Below, in pieces: positions 23,285 to 36,955 of a stretch of 64,000 bases of DNA (its first letter is position 1; each line of letters starts with the position of its first letter). Under the pieces are notes generated by a model. It ran no database searches and had not been told where the DNA came from. It saw nothing but the letters and a program-made list of their open reading frames with translations. This stretch comes from Limonium bicolor. Lineage: Eukaryota > Streptophyta > Magnoliopsida > Caryophyllales > Plumbaginaceae. A program made the translations under genes and the position numbers. The DNA is taken from positions 97,235,706 to 97,299,705 of the forward strand of contig CM041780.1 in assembly GCA_023374045.1 (NCBI GenBank). Reading direction: 5' to 3'.

Positions 23285-26200
23285 ACTTGCACCAACATTA
23301 ATTCCTCTAGTATGGTTTATTTATATACTTCCACTACTTATTGTTTGTGGATTATTCATTTCGGTTCTCCTACCGTTATCGGGAGGTTGCTACTCCCGTA
23401 CACTCTCTCACATTCTAGTGAGTTCGTTGGTTGGCGTTATCGTTTGTTGTTTCTTTAGTTTAGTGCGTTTCTACGTTTCCGTTGGTTCACAACATAGCTC
23501 GTTTTACGAGTCACTCAACAACAAGACTCATCTATGAGTCGGTCTACGCACTAAGTGAAGCCACACATTCAATCAAGAAGGGTTAGCTCATACAACATAC
23601 AACAAGACATACAATGAAAGGCAATAAACCGTTTTCATGCTTTAGTCTTGATTAGCCGGCATACAACACACAAATCAACGTAACTCGGTTAGCATACGGG
23701 GTATGAGAAAATCATACCTTTCATCGGGGTTAGCTTTACCGTGTGTTCCCTTGTTCCTTGGTTCACACTTGTTCCTCGACTCTTATTCTCGAACCGATGA
23801 CTACATGCCAAATGATTCGATTAATTCTAAGCATTACAGTACTTACATAATTACTACACCCGTACTTACCCCGTTATCCCGTTACTTCGGTTTAACTTAA
23901 TATTCTTAATTACACAACTTTCTTACTTATGTTCATACTTTCTTACCTTTACCGCTTCATCCATGGTGTACTACTATATATATATACCCATATTGGTGTA
24001 AGCATATATATATACAATATGATTACTATAATCATTTCAATTTCATTTTTTTTTTGACTTGACCGACCTTACCCAGGGTCGGTCCCAAGGTCGGTCGAAG
24101 TCAGTAGGGTATTACGCTGGAAGATTTCAGGGCCGACCGACCTTGCAAGTCCGGTCCCAAGGTCGGTCCATTCCAGTGAGTTACTTGACGGAAAATTTTT
24201 AGGCCGACCAACCTTGCATGTCCGGTCCCAAGGTCAGTCCATTCCAGTAGGTTTCATTACGGGAGATTTTTTTCTAGCCGACCGACCTTGCAAGTCCGGT
24301 CCCCAAGGTCGGTCCATTCTAGAAGGTCTCCGTCTTTGTAAGTCTGGGCTCGACCGACCTTGCAAGTCCGGTCCCAAGGTCGGTCTGGCCCAGTATTTCA
24401 GTTTTAAAATCTGTTTTCAGTTCTATACTTTGCCCATTGTTTCCCCAATCTTCCTACATGTAATCCCACATGTTTTAACACTACTTAGGCCCTCCAAATT
24501 GCCTTACTTCACCCACCAATTCCTTACTCTTTCCTAAATCCATATACACCATTTTTCCTCACTTCATTCAACACTCATGTCAACCTTTGTACTCAAATGC
24601 TACTGATTTTCGAGCTCAATTCTATCCTCCCATACTTCCTCAACCAATGCCATTCCTAGCATTCTAAATACCTTTCCAAGCAAATACAATATCTATACCC
24701 AAGTCCAACATTCATTTTACTAACTCTTGTACTCTAATTCTTCCTAGTTTCTCCAATACAATCCAATACCTCTTGCTATAGATTTTTTTACCTTCTTATT
24801 TCTCATACTACAACTACCATTCCATAGCTACTAAACATCTCTACTAACTCCAATACACACCTTGGTTCTCCCATTCACCAAGTCATTCTTAATGCACAAT
24901 TCCTACTAAAATTTCGCCATAGTTCACCTACTTTCCTTACTTATCCACACATATCCTTTCTCATCAAATTCATCCCTATTCTAGCCAAACCACAAGGGTT
25001 CTACCAGCACACATACACATTCTCACTACACCAATACTTCCTCAATTACAATACCAACACATCATTACTTCCTCAATCCACCATACTAATACACATACCC
25101 AATTTATTTGGCTCTAAGGCCTACGATACAAATACAAGCTCATAAATACTCAAATTTCCACAAACTACAATAGTTTAGGTTCTTTATTTGTTCACCCATT
25201 CCCATTACTCTAATGCATTAAAATTAAGCATTAAGAAGGAGCTCTTACCTTGAGCTTATATTCCCTTCTCTCCTTTCCAATTCTTCTCCTCTCTTTCTTG
25301 CACAAATCGGTCACATGGGGAATGGAGTTGCCAAAATCCATTCCCATCCCCCAAAGCACACAAAACAAGTATAATTAACATACTAACCCTTGAATTAATG
25401 CTAATTCATAGAAATGTTTAAAGCAAGTTTTCTAGGGTTTACCTTTGGGGTGTTTTAGGAGGGGTTTTAGCCCTTGGTTCAAGAAGGAGAATCCACCACC
25501 ATTGCAAGGTGAAATTAATGCTCAAAAGGGAGAGAGAAAACAAGGCATTACATAGGGCCAAAAATCGGCTACCAAAAGAAGTGAAGAAAGAATGGGTTTT
25601 TCTTGAAACTTTTTACCTTAGAAGGAGGGGAAGACTCCAAGCTTCAAAATGGTGCTATTTTCTCTTCAAATGCCCAAAACCCATGGAGGTCAACTTCTTC
25701 TTTTTGAGATTTTGAAAAGATAGAAGTGTAGAGGATGATGAGGAGATCACAAATATGTAATTATTTTTGAGATTGGAGTTTTAATGGAGCTTGGGCATGC
25801 TTGGGAAGATGGAGAAGCCATGGAAGCTTTTTGGAGCTCCAAAAATCGCCCCAACCAGAGAGAGAAGGAGTCAATCGGCTGGGAGGAGGGATGAAGAGGA
25901 AAGAGAAAAGAGAATAGAGAAATGAGGGGAGAGAGAGAGAGCTAAAGTGCTTTTGTACTTTTTCTCCTTTTGCTTTTTGACTTGTTAATTAGTAACTAGT
26001 CTAGTGTGTGTGTGTGAGAGAGAGATTTTGACTTATTAAAACCGGCCCTCACACAGTAATACTAGTTGGAGTGTTTTTCGTCTTTTACAGAAAACACTCA
26101 TTATTTTACCCGGTTTGGGTACTATTCACTAACCGGGCCCGTTTTCTGGAATTTTCTCGTTTCTTTAATTTTAATGGCTATTAAGCTTTCTTTAATGCTT

Positions 26201-26575
26201 AATAATTGTTACTTAATGATTTATAATTTTTACGGGTTCGTTCGACCACTTAAAATCATGTTTTCGGGTTTTCTCGAAAAACGTGCGCTTAAGCTCCATT
26301 AGCGTTTTAATACATTATTTGGTTCCTTTTTCTTCGGGAGTTGTTCCCATATATTATTTTGGTCTTATTAAGCCCTAGGAATCCATATAATATGCTAACT
26401 GAGGTCTCATACCTCCTATGGTTATTTAACGCTTATTTAGCGTTTTTTCACTTTTTAAGTGTTTCCTCATTTCTTTTGGATTTATTTTCCTTACCAAAAT
26501 TACTTAGGAACTATTAGGCCCTTAAATACCATACTAAAATAATTTAATCACCATATTTAAGTTCGGGGTATTTCA
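23285..26575 (-). repeat. Element C: LTR fragment of the A family, minus orientation
   Basis: The right end is GGGGTATTTCA (26575), and there is no polypurine tract beyond it, so this is a 5' or solo LTR in minus orientation. Bases near 24420-24500 are the reverse complement of 1-80, and 24061-24390 is the counterpart of the hairpin array of A. The U5 side is missing because B is inserted at 23285. Left of the array are leader segments homologous to E (e.g. 23360-23430 with 28985-29050). No coding region. Confidence 0.85.
24061..24390 (-). repeat. Hairpin array in U3 of element C (five units)
   Basis: Inverted repeats begin near 24061, 24135, 24204, 24279 and 24352, a 69-75-nt period. Most have arms GACCGACCTTG / CAAGGTCGGTC; one unit is partly degraded (AGGTCAGTC). 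In the sense (minus) strand the loop reads GGGACCGGACTTG, the same core as in A. Confidence 0.85.
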
Positions 26576-27594
26576 GATGAGATGGTTTGGATTGAATGGA
26601 ATTGGATTGAATAGAGTTTAGGCCAATCTTGAATTGAACTTGGGCCGTATTTGAATTGAACTTTGGCCGGGTCAAAATTTTGGGTCAGGGTCAACGTTTG
26701 GGTCAAGGTTAATGTTTTGGTCAAGGTCAAAGTCAAGGTTTAGGTGGTCAAAAGGTCAAAGTCAAGGTTCAGGTGGTCAAAAGGTCAAAGTCAAGGTTAA
26801 GGTTAAAGTTTGGGTCAAGGCTTGGGACTTGGATTATTTTCTGTGGACTTGGGGTTATTTTTGTGAACTTGGATTGGATTGAAGTTGGATAACATTTCAT
26901 GGGTGAGTTTTTTGGGATTTGGTGAGGATTTGATTTGGATTGGACCTGAAGTATTGGGCTAAAGGGGTTGATTTGTGGACTTGGGTCTATTTTGGATTCT
27001 GGGCCGCGGGCTTTGAACTTGGGTCTTGGGTTTGGACTTGGGTTTTGGATTGTAGGCCGTGGGCTTTCGGGTTTGGATTGTAGGCCGTGGGCTTTCGGGT
27101 TTGGATTGTAGGCTGTGAGCTTTTGGATTTGGATTGTGGGCCATGTCGAATGTGTCATTGGGCCGTGGGCTTCGAGTTTCAGGCCATGGGTTTCAAGTTT
27201 GGGCTGTGTGCCGTGGGTTTGGGCCATGTTTTGGAGTTGGGCCGCGGGCTTTGGACTTGGGTCTTGGGTTTGGACTTGGGTTTTGGATTGTAGGCCGTGG
27301 GCTTTCGGGTTTGGATTGTAGGCCGCGGGCTTTTGGATTTGGATTGTGGGCCGTGTCGAATGTGTCATTGGGCCGTGGGCTTCGAGTTTCGGGCCATGGG
27401 TTTCGAGTTTGGGCTGTGGGCCGTGGGTTTGGGCCGTTTTTTGGAGTTGGGCGGGGTCGAATGTGTAATTGGGCCGTGGGTTTCGAGTTTCGGGCCATGG
27501 GTTTCGAGTTTGGGCTGTGGGTTTGGGCCGAGATTGGGTTGTTGGGCCGAGATTGGTTTTTGGGCCAAGCTGGGTTGGGCCAAGTTTGGTTTTG
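26576..27594. other. Background segment H1 with GGCC-rich minisatellite
   Basis: This sequence begins right after LTR C and is interrupted at 27595 by element E; it resumes at 41279 after the target-site copy TTTTG. It contains GGTCAA-type words (about 26690-26810) and then a G-rich minisatellite (27040-27500) built on words such as GGGCCGTGGG and TTTGGATTGTAGGCC. I see no host gene; the long ORFs on both strands here result from the repeat. Confidence 0.6.
27040..27560. repeat. Minisatellite with higher-order structure
   Basis: A 28-bp unit (GGCCGTGGGCTTTCGGGTTT plus GGATTGTA) occurs in tandem near 27054 and 27082 and again near 27292. A longer block starting at GGCC(A/G)TGTCGAATGTGTCATT is repeated 210 bp apart (27139 and 27349), with a shorter version near 27453. 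Related GGGCC(G/A) sequence continues at 41279-41570, so the array was broken by insertion of E. Confidence 0.75.
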
Positions 27595-28203
27595 TGTAAC
27601 ACCCCAACCGTTAAGCTCATCATTACCTCTTAAACTGTCACTAAATGCTCTTACTCACGCAGCGGAACTCTAATTACAACGAGGGGTGAAACAACGCCGT
27701 TAGGCCTTTCTTACATACCGTAACGGTCTGATGAACTGGAACAACCGAGTACACAATACAAATATAATACTCAAACACATCCTTGCTATACCGAGTCTAC
27801 AATATACGGATGCCGACAACATATTCGGTCTTACACCTCTTTCAATGCATAAGTTATTAAATCTATCTACCCATGCAAACCACCGACCCCGTCCTACTCT
27901 CGAACGGTAACATCTTCGGTGTACCTGAAAAATAAAAACGTTGCCCCTAGGGGCTCAGCTTAACGCTGCATATGGAATTCGCATACCCCGAGCGCTAACC
28001 GGGGTACGCCGACTACTTTTGTTGAGAGCATGGAGTTCATTTTAATTCAACCAACATGCATATAGTAATACATTATATATGTACACTACACAAGTATTCG
28101 ACAATCAATCATGGGATACAATCCCTAACTAACATAGCAAGGTTGTTAGTCGTATCAATTACTCTTAGGCCATGAGGGTTATACCTCACTATGCCGTGGT
28201 TAC

Positions 28204-28420
28204 TCATTCAACAACTCACCCGCTCTCTCGGGTTACCTATTCATATACACACCCATTCTCTTGGGCTACTCGTTCTATACTCACCCATTCTCTCGGGTTA
28301 CTTATACTCATTATCTCACCCACTCTCTTGGGTTATTTATACTCATTATCTCACCCACACTCTTGGGTTATTATACTCATTATCTCACCCCACTCTTGGG
28401 TTAATTATACTCAAGCTCTT
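28204..28420 (-). repeat. Tandem repeat of 33-37 bp in leader of element E LTR
   Basis: About six units of the pattern CTCACCCA...CTCTTGGGTTA...ATACTCATTAT. The copy in the other LTR is 37596-37800. The GGGTTA words resemble telomere repeats only by chance, because the period is far longer. Confidence 0.8.
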
Positions 28421-29661
28421 GTAGATTCTCGAGACACTACAGGTCTCCTACGCCACGCTTGTTACTCTTAATATATACTTAGGCCAAAACTCATGGCTCT
28501 CAAGCATAGTCTTACTTCCCCGGTTTCGACCCTACTCTGGGTCTAGCATGGTGGGAAGGTTCAACTAGCTCACGGAACTCTCTCTTAGTTCCTATCTCTT
28601 TTTACTTAGGTCCGACTACTCTCGGACTACTTACATTCCCATACACTCCTCTCTCGTGTTATAATAATATTATGTATATTAGTCTAGAAGCATCACTCTC
28701 GATGTTCCTAATGACTTTGGGAACATTATTTAAGTTCAGTTAATCTTAGGTTTTAAGAGTTACCCATACATTTCACTTACTCATACTTTCGGTTATTTTC
28801 TTATATCGGGTAAAATCCTCATATAGGAGGTCGACCATGTCTCAAGGGAGCTACTAATCCCTTAGGTCTCTTTTACCTTCTTTACTAGTTCACATCTTCG
28901 AACTATCTTTAATCCTCTTGAAGGAGGTTCACTTATCTTTCCACACTCATTTGTTTCGTGGATTGTGTCATTATGGTTTACTAACCGTTATCGGGTCATT
29001 ACTCAACTAGCACATCTCCTCACATTCTAGGGAGTTCATATGTTTGCATTATCGTTATACTTTAACGGATAGTTTGTGTGTTGCACGTTTTCGTTATCAT
29101 AAGCATCGACCCGATCTATGGGTCTCTAGCCAAACGTTACTCACTATGAGTCGGTCTTTACTCTATGTTAGACCACACCGGCATACAAATATGATAGCTC
29201 ATTCAACATACAACAAGACATACATAATCAAACAATGGATTATTTTCATGCTTTAGTCTTGATTAAGCCGGCACACAAACACACAAATCAACGTAACTCG
29301 GTTAGCACGCGGAGTATGAGAAAATCATACCTTTCACCGGGTTTTCACTTTTACTGTGTCACCTCACCATGCCCGGGTCTCGCACTATTCTCTATTAATG
29401 TTCGAAACATTATTATTAATACTAAGTTCATACGGAACATAATTAAATGCTACTCCCGTACTTAACCCCGTTATCCCGTTATTTCTAGTTTAGTTCATGT
29501 GTTCTTAAACTCACAACTTTCTCATTCACTTCTCAAACTTGTTTACACTCTTAATGACCTTTAAACATCATTATTCAAGTCAAATTACCTTATACTATCA
29601 TTACCCATCAAGCCCCTACCTTAGAATGGCTTTAAAATGGTTTCTGCGAAGAAAATGGGGT

Positions 29662-29912
29662 GGTCCGAGTTTGTGTCCGGTTTACAAACCCGGACCAACA
29701 CTTTTGGTCGCTCTCGGGTGCAATTTATGAATGGTCCGGGTAAGTGTACTACTTTACAAACCCGGACCTCAGTTTCAGAAACTTCTCGGGTGAGTTTTAG
29801 GGGTGGTCCGGGTTGTGTCCTGGTTTGTAAACCCGGACCGCTCCTCAGCTGCAACGTTCTGCCATGTTTTAGGCCTGGTCCAGGTTTCTGTCCTGGTTTA
29901 CAAACCCGGACC
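29662..29912 (-). repeat. Hairpin array in U3 of element E, 3' LTR (four units)
   Basis: Inverted repeats begin at 29662, 29733, 29805 and 29877, a 71-72-nt period identical to A. Arms are GGTCC(G/A)(A/G)GTTT / AAACCCGGACC, unrelated in sequence to those of A. In sense orientation three loops keep ACCGGAC or ACCAGGAC. Confidence 0.88.
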
Positions 29913-31898
29913 AGTTGCAGTAATGAAATTTCTTCTTGTTTTTGATTATGTTTCAACCCCTAATTCACCTCTAATCATTTCCTAATCATTCCACAAGTTT
30001 TCCACATGTTTAATCATCCTAAAACATGCTCTAAACCTCTTCAAAACATAGGTTTATTCCTTACTCAAATTCTTGCTCAAATTCATGAATTTTTCCATTC
30101 TATGTTACACTTATGCACACTTGTGCTACAGATTTGTTTCTGCTAGAGCATTACCATTATGCCTCTTACATTATTCTCATCCTAGATTCTACTCCACCAT
30201 ACAACCCTCTCAACTCTTGTTTCCATGGCAATTAGCTACTCATGATAAATCCAAAACACACCTTGTTCTTCTCTTCTCATTAAACATTCAAGTCATACAT
30301 ACCTAGACTAATTTTGACAGCACTTGTCTACTTTCAAGGCATTTCCGCCACACTAATTAAGCTCACAATCAGTTCTTCACCCCTGTTTGGTTTAGACATC
30401 AACAACTATAACACTTACTACAACAACACAATGATTTCCACATAGTTAACACATATCTACTAGCTAGCTTAGTTTCGAGGTTTGTTTCGCACACCCAAAC
30501 AACATTAAAACATCCCCATTACACTTTCAAATTGTAGTATCTTAACTACACTACACATTGACATTCAATCCACATTAAAAATTTATTTCCCTAAGACAAC
30601 AATTCAACTCAAGATAAGTTCAATTACCTTGCTAGCTTCGTTTTTTTTTCTTCCTTCCTTCCTTCTCCTCTTGTTCTTTCTTTTCATTCTTGGTCTACCA
30701 AATGAGGCAAGCTACAGCCATGCCCCAAACGACACACAACACCACCAAGTCAATTACCACTCTTGATATCAAAACCCTAGAATTTTTAAGGAGGGTTCTT
30801 AAGGTTTTTTAGGAGGCATTACCTTGCACTTTTAGATGGAGCTCTTGGGCAACAAGGCTAGCAAAATTCCCACCTCCAAAATGGCTTAAAACCGGTTGGA
30901 AAAATCAAGGCAAAGAGGCTCAAGATTTTTGGAATTCAATAACCGAAGGAGGCTAGGAAATGGAGAGCTTTGCACTTATTTCTTACCTTAAACAACCAAA
31001 GGGTTGTTTCAGCTCAAAATGAGCAGCTTGGATCTTCAATCGGAGCTACTTCCATGGATGTCAAGTGCAAGCTTTTGAAATTTTGAAAGTGGAGAGTGAT
31101 CCCCAAGAAGAGAGGAGTCTCATGGTGGGATTATTTTGTGATTTTGAGTTGTTTTAGAACTTGTAGATGAAGAAGAAGGAGAGCTTCTTGGGGAAGAGCA
31201 AATCGCCTTCGTAACAGAGAGTGAAGAAGGGGCTCTGGTGGGAAGAAATAAAACGTGAGTGAAGAGTAGAATGGAGGAGAGAGGGAGCAAAAGTACTTTT
31301 CTACTTTTCTTTTCTTTCTTTTCTAACTAGCTAACAAGAGATGGAGGCTGATTAAGTTAATAAAATCGGCCCCATTATTTACATATGTGCTGGAGCGTTT
31401 TTCATCTTTTACAGAAAACGCTTGTTATTTTACCCGGTTTGACACTATTCACTAATCGGGCCCGTTTTCCAGATTTTTCTCGTTTCTTTATTTTTAATGG
31501 TTATTAAGCTGCCATTAATGCTTAATTATAGTTTTATAGTCAACCATAATTTTTACGGGTCCGTTTGACCACTTATAGTCACGTTTTCGGGTTTTCTCAA
31601 AAAAACGTGCTTTAGAACTCCGTTAGCGTTTTAATCCGTTATTTGGATCCGTTTTCTTCGGGAATCATTCCCGTATACTAATTAGAACTAACTAAGCCTT
31701 AGGAATCCATCTCAGACCCTAACGAGATCATATATCTCTTATACTTATTTAACGCGCATTTTAGCGGTTTTCGCTTTTCAAGCGTTTTCTCTTTTCATTT
31801 GGTTTTATTCTTTTTACCAATACTCTCTAGGCACCATTAGGCCCTTAATAATCATATTAGAGTAATTTAATCATGATTTTTAGATCCGGGGTATTAAA

Positions 31899-31913
31899 AT
31901 CTACCCCCCTTAG
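31899..31913 (-). other. Polypurine tract of element E
   Basis: In minus sense AAGGGGGGTAGAT directly precedes the LTR. It is the same tract as in A. Confidence 0.88.
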
Positions 31914-34900
31914 GAACTTTGTCCTCAAAGTTGGTGAATCTTATATCGTTACTCTCATGGGCACGCTATGCCAAGGTTATAATACATGTATAACCTTATA
32001 GACTCCACAAGTCAGTCTCATTTCACACTACACATACCACACACATATCATAGCATGTATAGCAATCAAAAATACTCTTTGTACTCTCTCCATGGAATCG
32101 GTCCGAAGACAAGAAGGCACTACAGTCCTCGAATCCATATTGAGTAATATACTACTGATCCCTCCGGTACCGGTCACGTTGGACACTTACACTCTCTAGT
32201 CCACGACCGTTTCATGACAAATGGGCACTTACTCTCTCTGGCCCACGGTCCCTTCGGTTCTGATCAAAACGTTTCACGTATAAATATCCTCAGGCACTCT
32301 AGTTGACTCACTCAACACAGGATCGTCTCAGGGTACTCTCCCCGTCCCGCTGCCTTTGGAAAAATCACACACTGTCACCCCCCCCACTGGTCACTTAGGA
32401 CCGCCGCACGTACGGTGCAATGGTTTCAAAACTAATACACGCCCACCGTTCTACCGGTCATCAAGACTTAAGGCCGTAGCCATCGGTAGGTGATAGCGGT
32501 TTCAAAACCAGTTTTCGTTTCCATCTTCATACTTGAAGAAAATCCTTTTCCAAATTCTGTTTGAAAATTCTTTTTTTTTGAAACATCACACAACTCCAAG
32601 TCCAATTTATGGTAGCTGCCTCTTTTCTTAGCGTGATTACTTGTGACCACTTATAGGGAGCTTCAAGAATCATCCAACCCTGATGTGATCAGCATCAGTG
32701 TTGAACTATCCTTCCACTCCAATTTGTGTTCGGTTTCCCTTGATCGCTAGCAGACCAAGTTTCACCTCCCACGTCAGTTTCAAACAAACAGATAGTCAAA
32801 CATTTTCATTTTCTATCTTTTACTCTTTTCTAGTCATATTCATGAAACAATCCATTTTAACTTATTTTATCATGGAACTTAAGTCATCCATTATTCTCTA
32901 TTTGTTTCACTTACCTTGCCTAGGCGTTACATACTTATGGCCTCATTAGTCAAATTGTTACTCAATTTAAAACATACCACATACAACTCCAAAGGATGGA
33001 ACTCACTCCATCAATCATTCTCAAATAAAATCATCTTGGGAACTCACTCCCTACAAGGTTACACATCGGTTTCATACCGATTCATACTCATTATGTCTTA
33101 TGTCTAATCTCACTAGACATATACTATAGGGATTCTCATTCCCCAGGAGTCTCTCTACTCCTCTTTTCGTACATATTATATACTCGTTACTTGCATCTCT
33201 CATGCATAATAATCATAATTACACAATGAATGGGTACATATGTTTATGTAACATAAGTTCCAATCATCAAAATAGTTTCTTTTGTGCTATGCACATAGTA
33301 GTTTACGCACCTATACGTAAAACATACTCTAAGCGGTTTCTCGCCCTACCCCCCCTTAAAAGGGGTTACGCCCGCGTAATCGACCATATGTTACCTCTGA
33401 ACATTGGTTCACTTATTCGGTATCATGAAGTGTTTAACTTCAATACGGTTAATTGACTCATAACCGGGTTCAGTTCTAGCCTCTAAGGCTTCAAGGTGTT
33501 TATGATTAGCCATTTACCCAGGTTTGCCAGGTATACTTAACCTTGGATTACAGCCCACTAGCTTCTGATGTGTGTTCGATAACTAGAGCTTAATTCGCCC
33601 TTTGGTATTCTCAATGTATTACTTACTCCATTTAATCCCTTTTGTCTTGGGAATAAGGTTTCTTAGTCGTCGCTTGGTATCTCTTACCGTATGCGAATTC
33701 GATAAGTTATAGATTTTCTCTCCAATTCTCTGGAAATCTATTTCTTATAACATTGTATACCTTCGTGATTATTCACTTACTTTTCCCGACTTGTTGTCGG
33801 TTGAGCTACTACTAAGCATGTAGTGCTTCCTCATTTAATAATGACTTCTGAATCATGTTTGTTTACTTGTTTCTGTACAAGGATTCTTCATTGATACTAC
33901 TCTACATTTACCATGCATCGGTCCTGGGACCTGTGGGTTACTGCCCACGTTCCTCGTGCATCTTTGGCCAACAGCCGCACTGTTATTTCTCTAGATTCTC
34001 ACTCAACAGGCTTCGTTGACATTTCTCAATTCCTAGCTTTCCCATTCGATCATTACCGCACAAGTGCAATACCAAAACACTCAGTCATACAGAGTGCAGA
34101 AGCGTAAACCCTTGGCAGTAAATCTCTTGTGTGAAAGGAATGAATATGTCTACTTTACCATCTTTTCTCATCAGCTTCATCTCATTATCTGTTACACTCT
34201 TACAATGGTCGCTTACTGCGTACCATGTTCTTACTCATTTCCGTGGCATCCGCTACTACTTTAGCTTCCGCCCAGGTTTTTGCGCCATTTACACTATGGC
34301 TTGCCATTCACTTGGCTCAATAGGATATACTACTCTAAACTCTTTACGCTTATTGCGCATTGTTTACTCTGCAATTCATATTGCACACATGCAGTGTTTA
34401 CTTCTCAACCGATTGCTCTCTCAGTTTCCTTCCATTGCTATCAAAGCCTTTCTACGTACTATTTATGTTCATATACTCCTTGGCAATATACACATGCTCA
34501 GGTTTCACTACATTGCTTTAGCGATTTCATATTACATACTTAGGTGGTAGCCTTTCTCTGGAGGATTCACGCATTTGCCGCTCCTTAGGCTCCACAATAA
34601 CGAGTGGTATCCCCACTCTAAGGTAGTGGTTCGTTTTCCACAATTCCTTTTATGCCTTTATGCATAGGTTTTGCAACGTTTAAATCTACAAATGGTAGTT
34701 AGTCTTACCGGCTTGCTAGCCACATTGCCTCGAGTCATGCTTTATTCGGCTGTTTATACAAGTTTCTTCTTCTTCTCCATATGCCGTTCAACGGTTAGGA
34801 GGTATTTCTGGGCTCTTTGATATGGTTGTCTCATCACACTTCCGTACACGGAAGGCCCTTTAGGTATCTTGTTATTAATTCATGCCCTCTGGCAATCTAG

Positions 34901-36000
34901 GGTATCCCGTTTCATGTGGGATCCCTTCGGGTCTACCCAAGTGTTCGCTTTAACACTTGTGTTCTCAACACGATGTTTCGTTCAACTACTGTTGACTCCA
35001 GCACCCTTCACGGATTGCTCCTGGGTGTTACTGAATCACGCCATTACATCTGGCTTGTACTTTTGGTTATGTTCAGTTGCGACTTCGCCTTGCGGCTATG
35101 TATAACTCGAACTATCCCATTTAGGGTTGTAATGTCTCCCATTCTTGGGTAGACCATTGATTCTTTTTCCTTTAACTTCTTGGTCAGTCGTTATTCTCCT
35201 CAGTGAGGCATGTTGTGGGAATCCTATCCCGTTTATCAAAATTGATATGATCGTTTAAGGCATTCATCATATTGCTTACACTGGTATTCATTCCAGTTAT
35301 TAGGTATTTCCTCCTTGATTCCTAAGACATATCCAATGTCTATACTTAATACTCTGTGCTTCCCGCACTTCTTAACGCTACACATTTAGGCCCATCATCT
35401 TCCTGGGTTCTTCTCCTTGATCATTCATGGTAGTCAATTGTTCTGGTCTGAATTGGCTCTTTCGTCCGTAGTATGGAGTGGGCTACTTCCCGTGTTCCGT
35501 ACTCTACTTGTATACATACATGGAGTATCTTATTGATACGTTGCCACTTACCCGACTAACTCATAACTGGTCTGTCAGGCCCAAGCTCCTTCGGAGTGCG
35601 GTAGTTCCATGTCTCGTTTGTGTACACTTGTAGTGTCGATGTCACGCCTAGGTGAAGTATTCTGTTGCCAACTCCTCTTATATCGTCCTATGATAATTAC
35701 CGTGGTTCCCTGGTTTGGTTTTAAAATTTGGGGGTTTTGGAAAATTTTATGTTTGAAAATAAAAATTTGAGTCTTGAAAGTAGATTCTTCATGGCACTTC
35801 AATGCCGGTTACTTCTCACCAGGTCTAGCTTCTCGCTGACCGGTATGTTCTTAATACGATGGTTAGGCCGTTCGGCCTTTCTAAGGTCTCGTTTCAGAAT
35901 TCTTAGGGTTTGTGGTGCTATATTGGCTCCTCTCGCCATCTTTGGACTTTGCTAAGTACTGGTACCTAGTTAAAGCTCTCTTAATAGTCCTGTTTTTACT

Positions 36001-36064
36001 GCACTTGCCTTGGCAAGTGCGCGGTACAGGCGGTTTTTAGGTTAACTCATACCGGTCACGGTAT
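36001..36064 (-). other. Pair of conserved stem-loops in element E interior
   Basis: GCACTTGCC / TT / GGCAAGTGC at 36001-36020 and ATACCG / GTCA / CGGTAT at 36049-36064. The stems match those of A while the loops differ. Confidence 0.7.
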
Positions 36065-36943
36065 CGTTCACATTGTATTTGGTAGCCTTGTCGGCTTTTC
36101 CTTTGATCCTTTAGTTGGATATCCACTCCTTAGAGCTGCTTCTCATTCATCTTGACATAGCTGTCATTGATTTAGGTGTTCTTCTGCTCTCGGAGTTCCT
36201 TAATTACTCAGTTCTATGTTCTACCTCGTTGCTCGTTCCCACGTCTTTGCTGTGGTTACAGAGGTTAAGTCATTAGGCACTACTTCTGTAGTCCTATTCG
36301 GGTATATCCTTATTTGTGCTCGTAGCTATCTAAGCTATATCAGCTAAGTATTGCAACCTCTTTGGGTGTGGCAGGGTGGGTGTATCTACTTCTGACTAGA
36401 TTCTTAGTCGGTTAATATACCGTTTGTGGTATTATTTTATATAGCGGTCCGTAGACTTGTGTCCCGGTTCTTGTTACTTTTCATGAATTCACCTTGTTGC
36501 ACGGTTGGTGCTTACCTTCCCGCTGCTATTCGGCCAGCCGGGTTCTCGCGACTGCTAAGCATGTCGCCCCAAGCTGCCACAGATTCCGGTCTCCTTGGAT
36601 TAGTATTTCTTGATCTCCCGCCAATGAGTGTGGTTATGTTGTTCCAGCGGGATCCGTCTCCGAGATTTACGGTATTTGGGATCTACCGCATGACAGGTTC
36701 TGATTCATATTGAAATATTTAACAACTACTAGATTGGGTTTCCCCGTCTCCCTGGCGTTCTTTCCCAAGCTTTTAATACGGGGGTTGTGGAGGGCGGGTC
36801 TGGTATTGTAGGTATCCAGATCATACTGGAAGTTCTTAACTAGCGCATCTCTCACGCTATCACTCAACCCTTAGCCCCAAGTCTCTAATTCCTAACTCGG
36901 TATTTCCTAAGCTCGGTATTTCCAGTCATCAAAGCGATACTTC

Positions 36944-36955
36944 GCTCTGATACCA
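36944..36955 (-). other. Primer-binding site of element E (initiator tRNA-Met type)
   Basis: TGGTATCAGAGC in minus sense, 4 nt from the LTR. It forms the arm of a 10-bp hairpin (36928-36951) with one G-T wobble. Confidence 0.93.

Larger units (their letters stand above)
27595..31897 (-). repeat. Element E, 3' LTR (4303 bp)
   Basis: The left end is TGTAACACCCCAACCG, preceded by target-site copy TTTTG (27590-27594). The right end is GGGGTATTAA, followed by the polypurine tract. It pairs with 36960-41278. Contents from left: U5 (its stem-loop is deleted here), a 33-37-bp tandem repeat (28204-28420), leader donor motif (29322-29340), hairpin array (29662-29912), and unremarkable sequence to the end. 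No coding region. Confidence 0.93.

Noticed and set aside
26769..27623. Minus-strand ORF of 284 codons (and plus-strand ORFs up to 179 codons at 27087-27673)
   Set aside because: They translate the G-rich minisatellite into low-complexity Pro/Gln/Thr or Gly/Trp repeats on both strands, with no domain.
28204..28420. Interstitial telomere repeat (GGGTTA words)
   Set aside because: The period is 33-37 bp, with one GGGTTA per unit and AT-rich sequence between.
34131..34550. 139-codon plus-strand ORF in element E interior, and similar ORFs at 7310-7878 and 6631-6969 in A
   Set aside because: They are not preserved in the homologous interiors of A, E and G and have no recognisable motif; chance ORFs.
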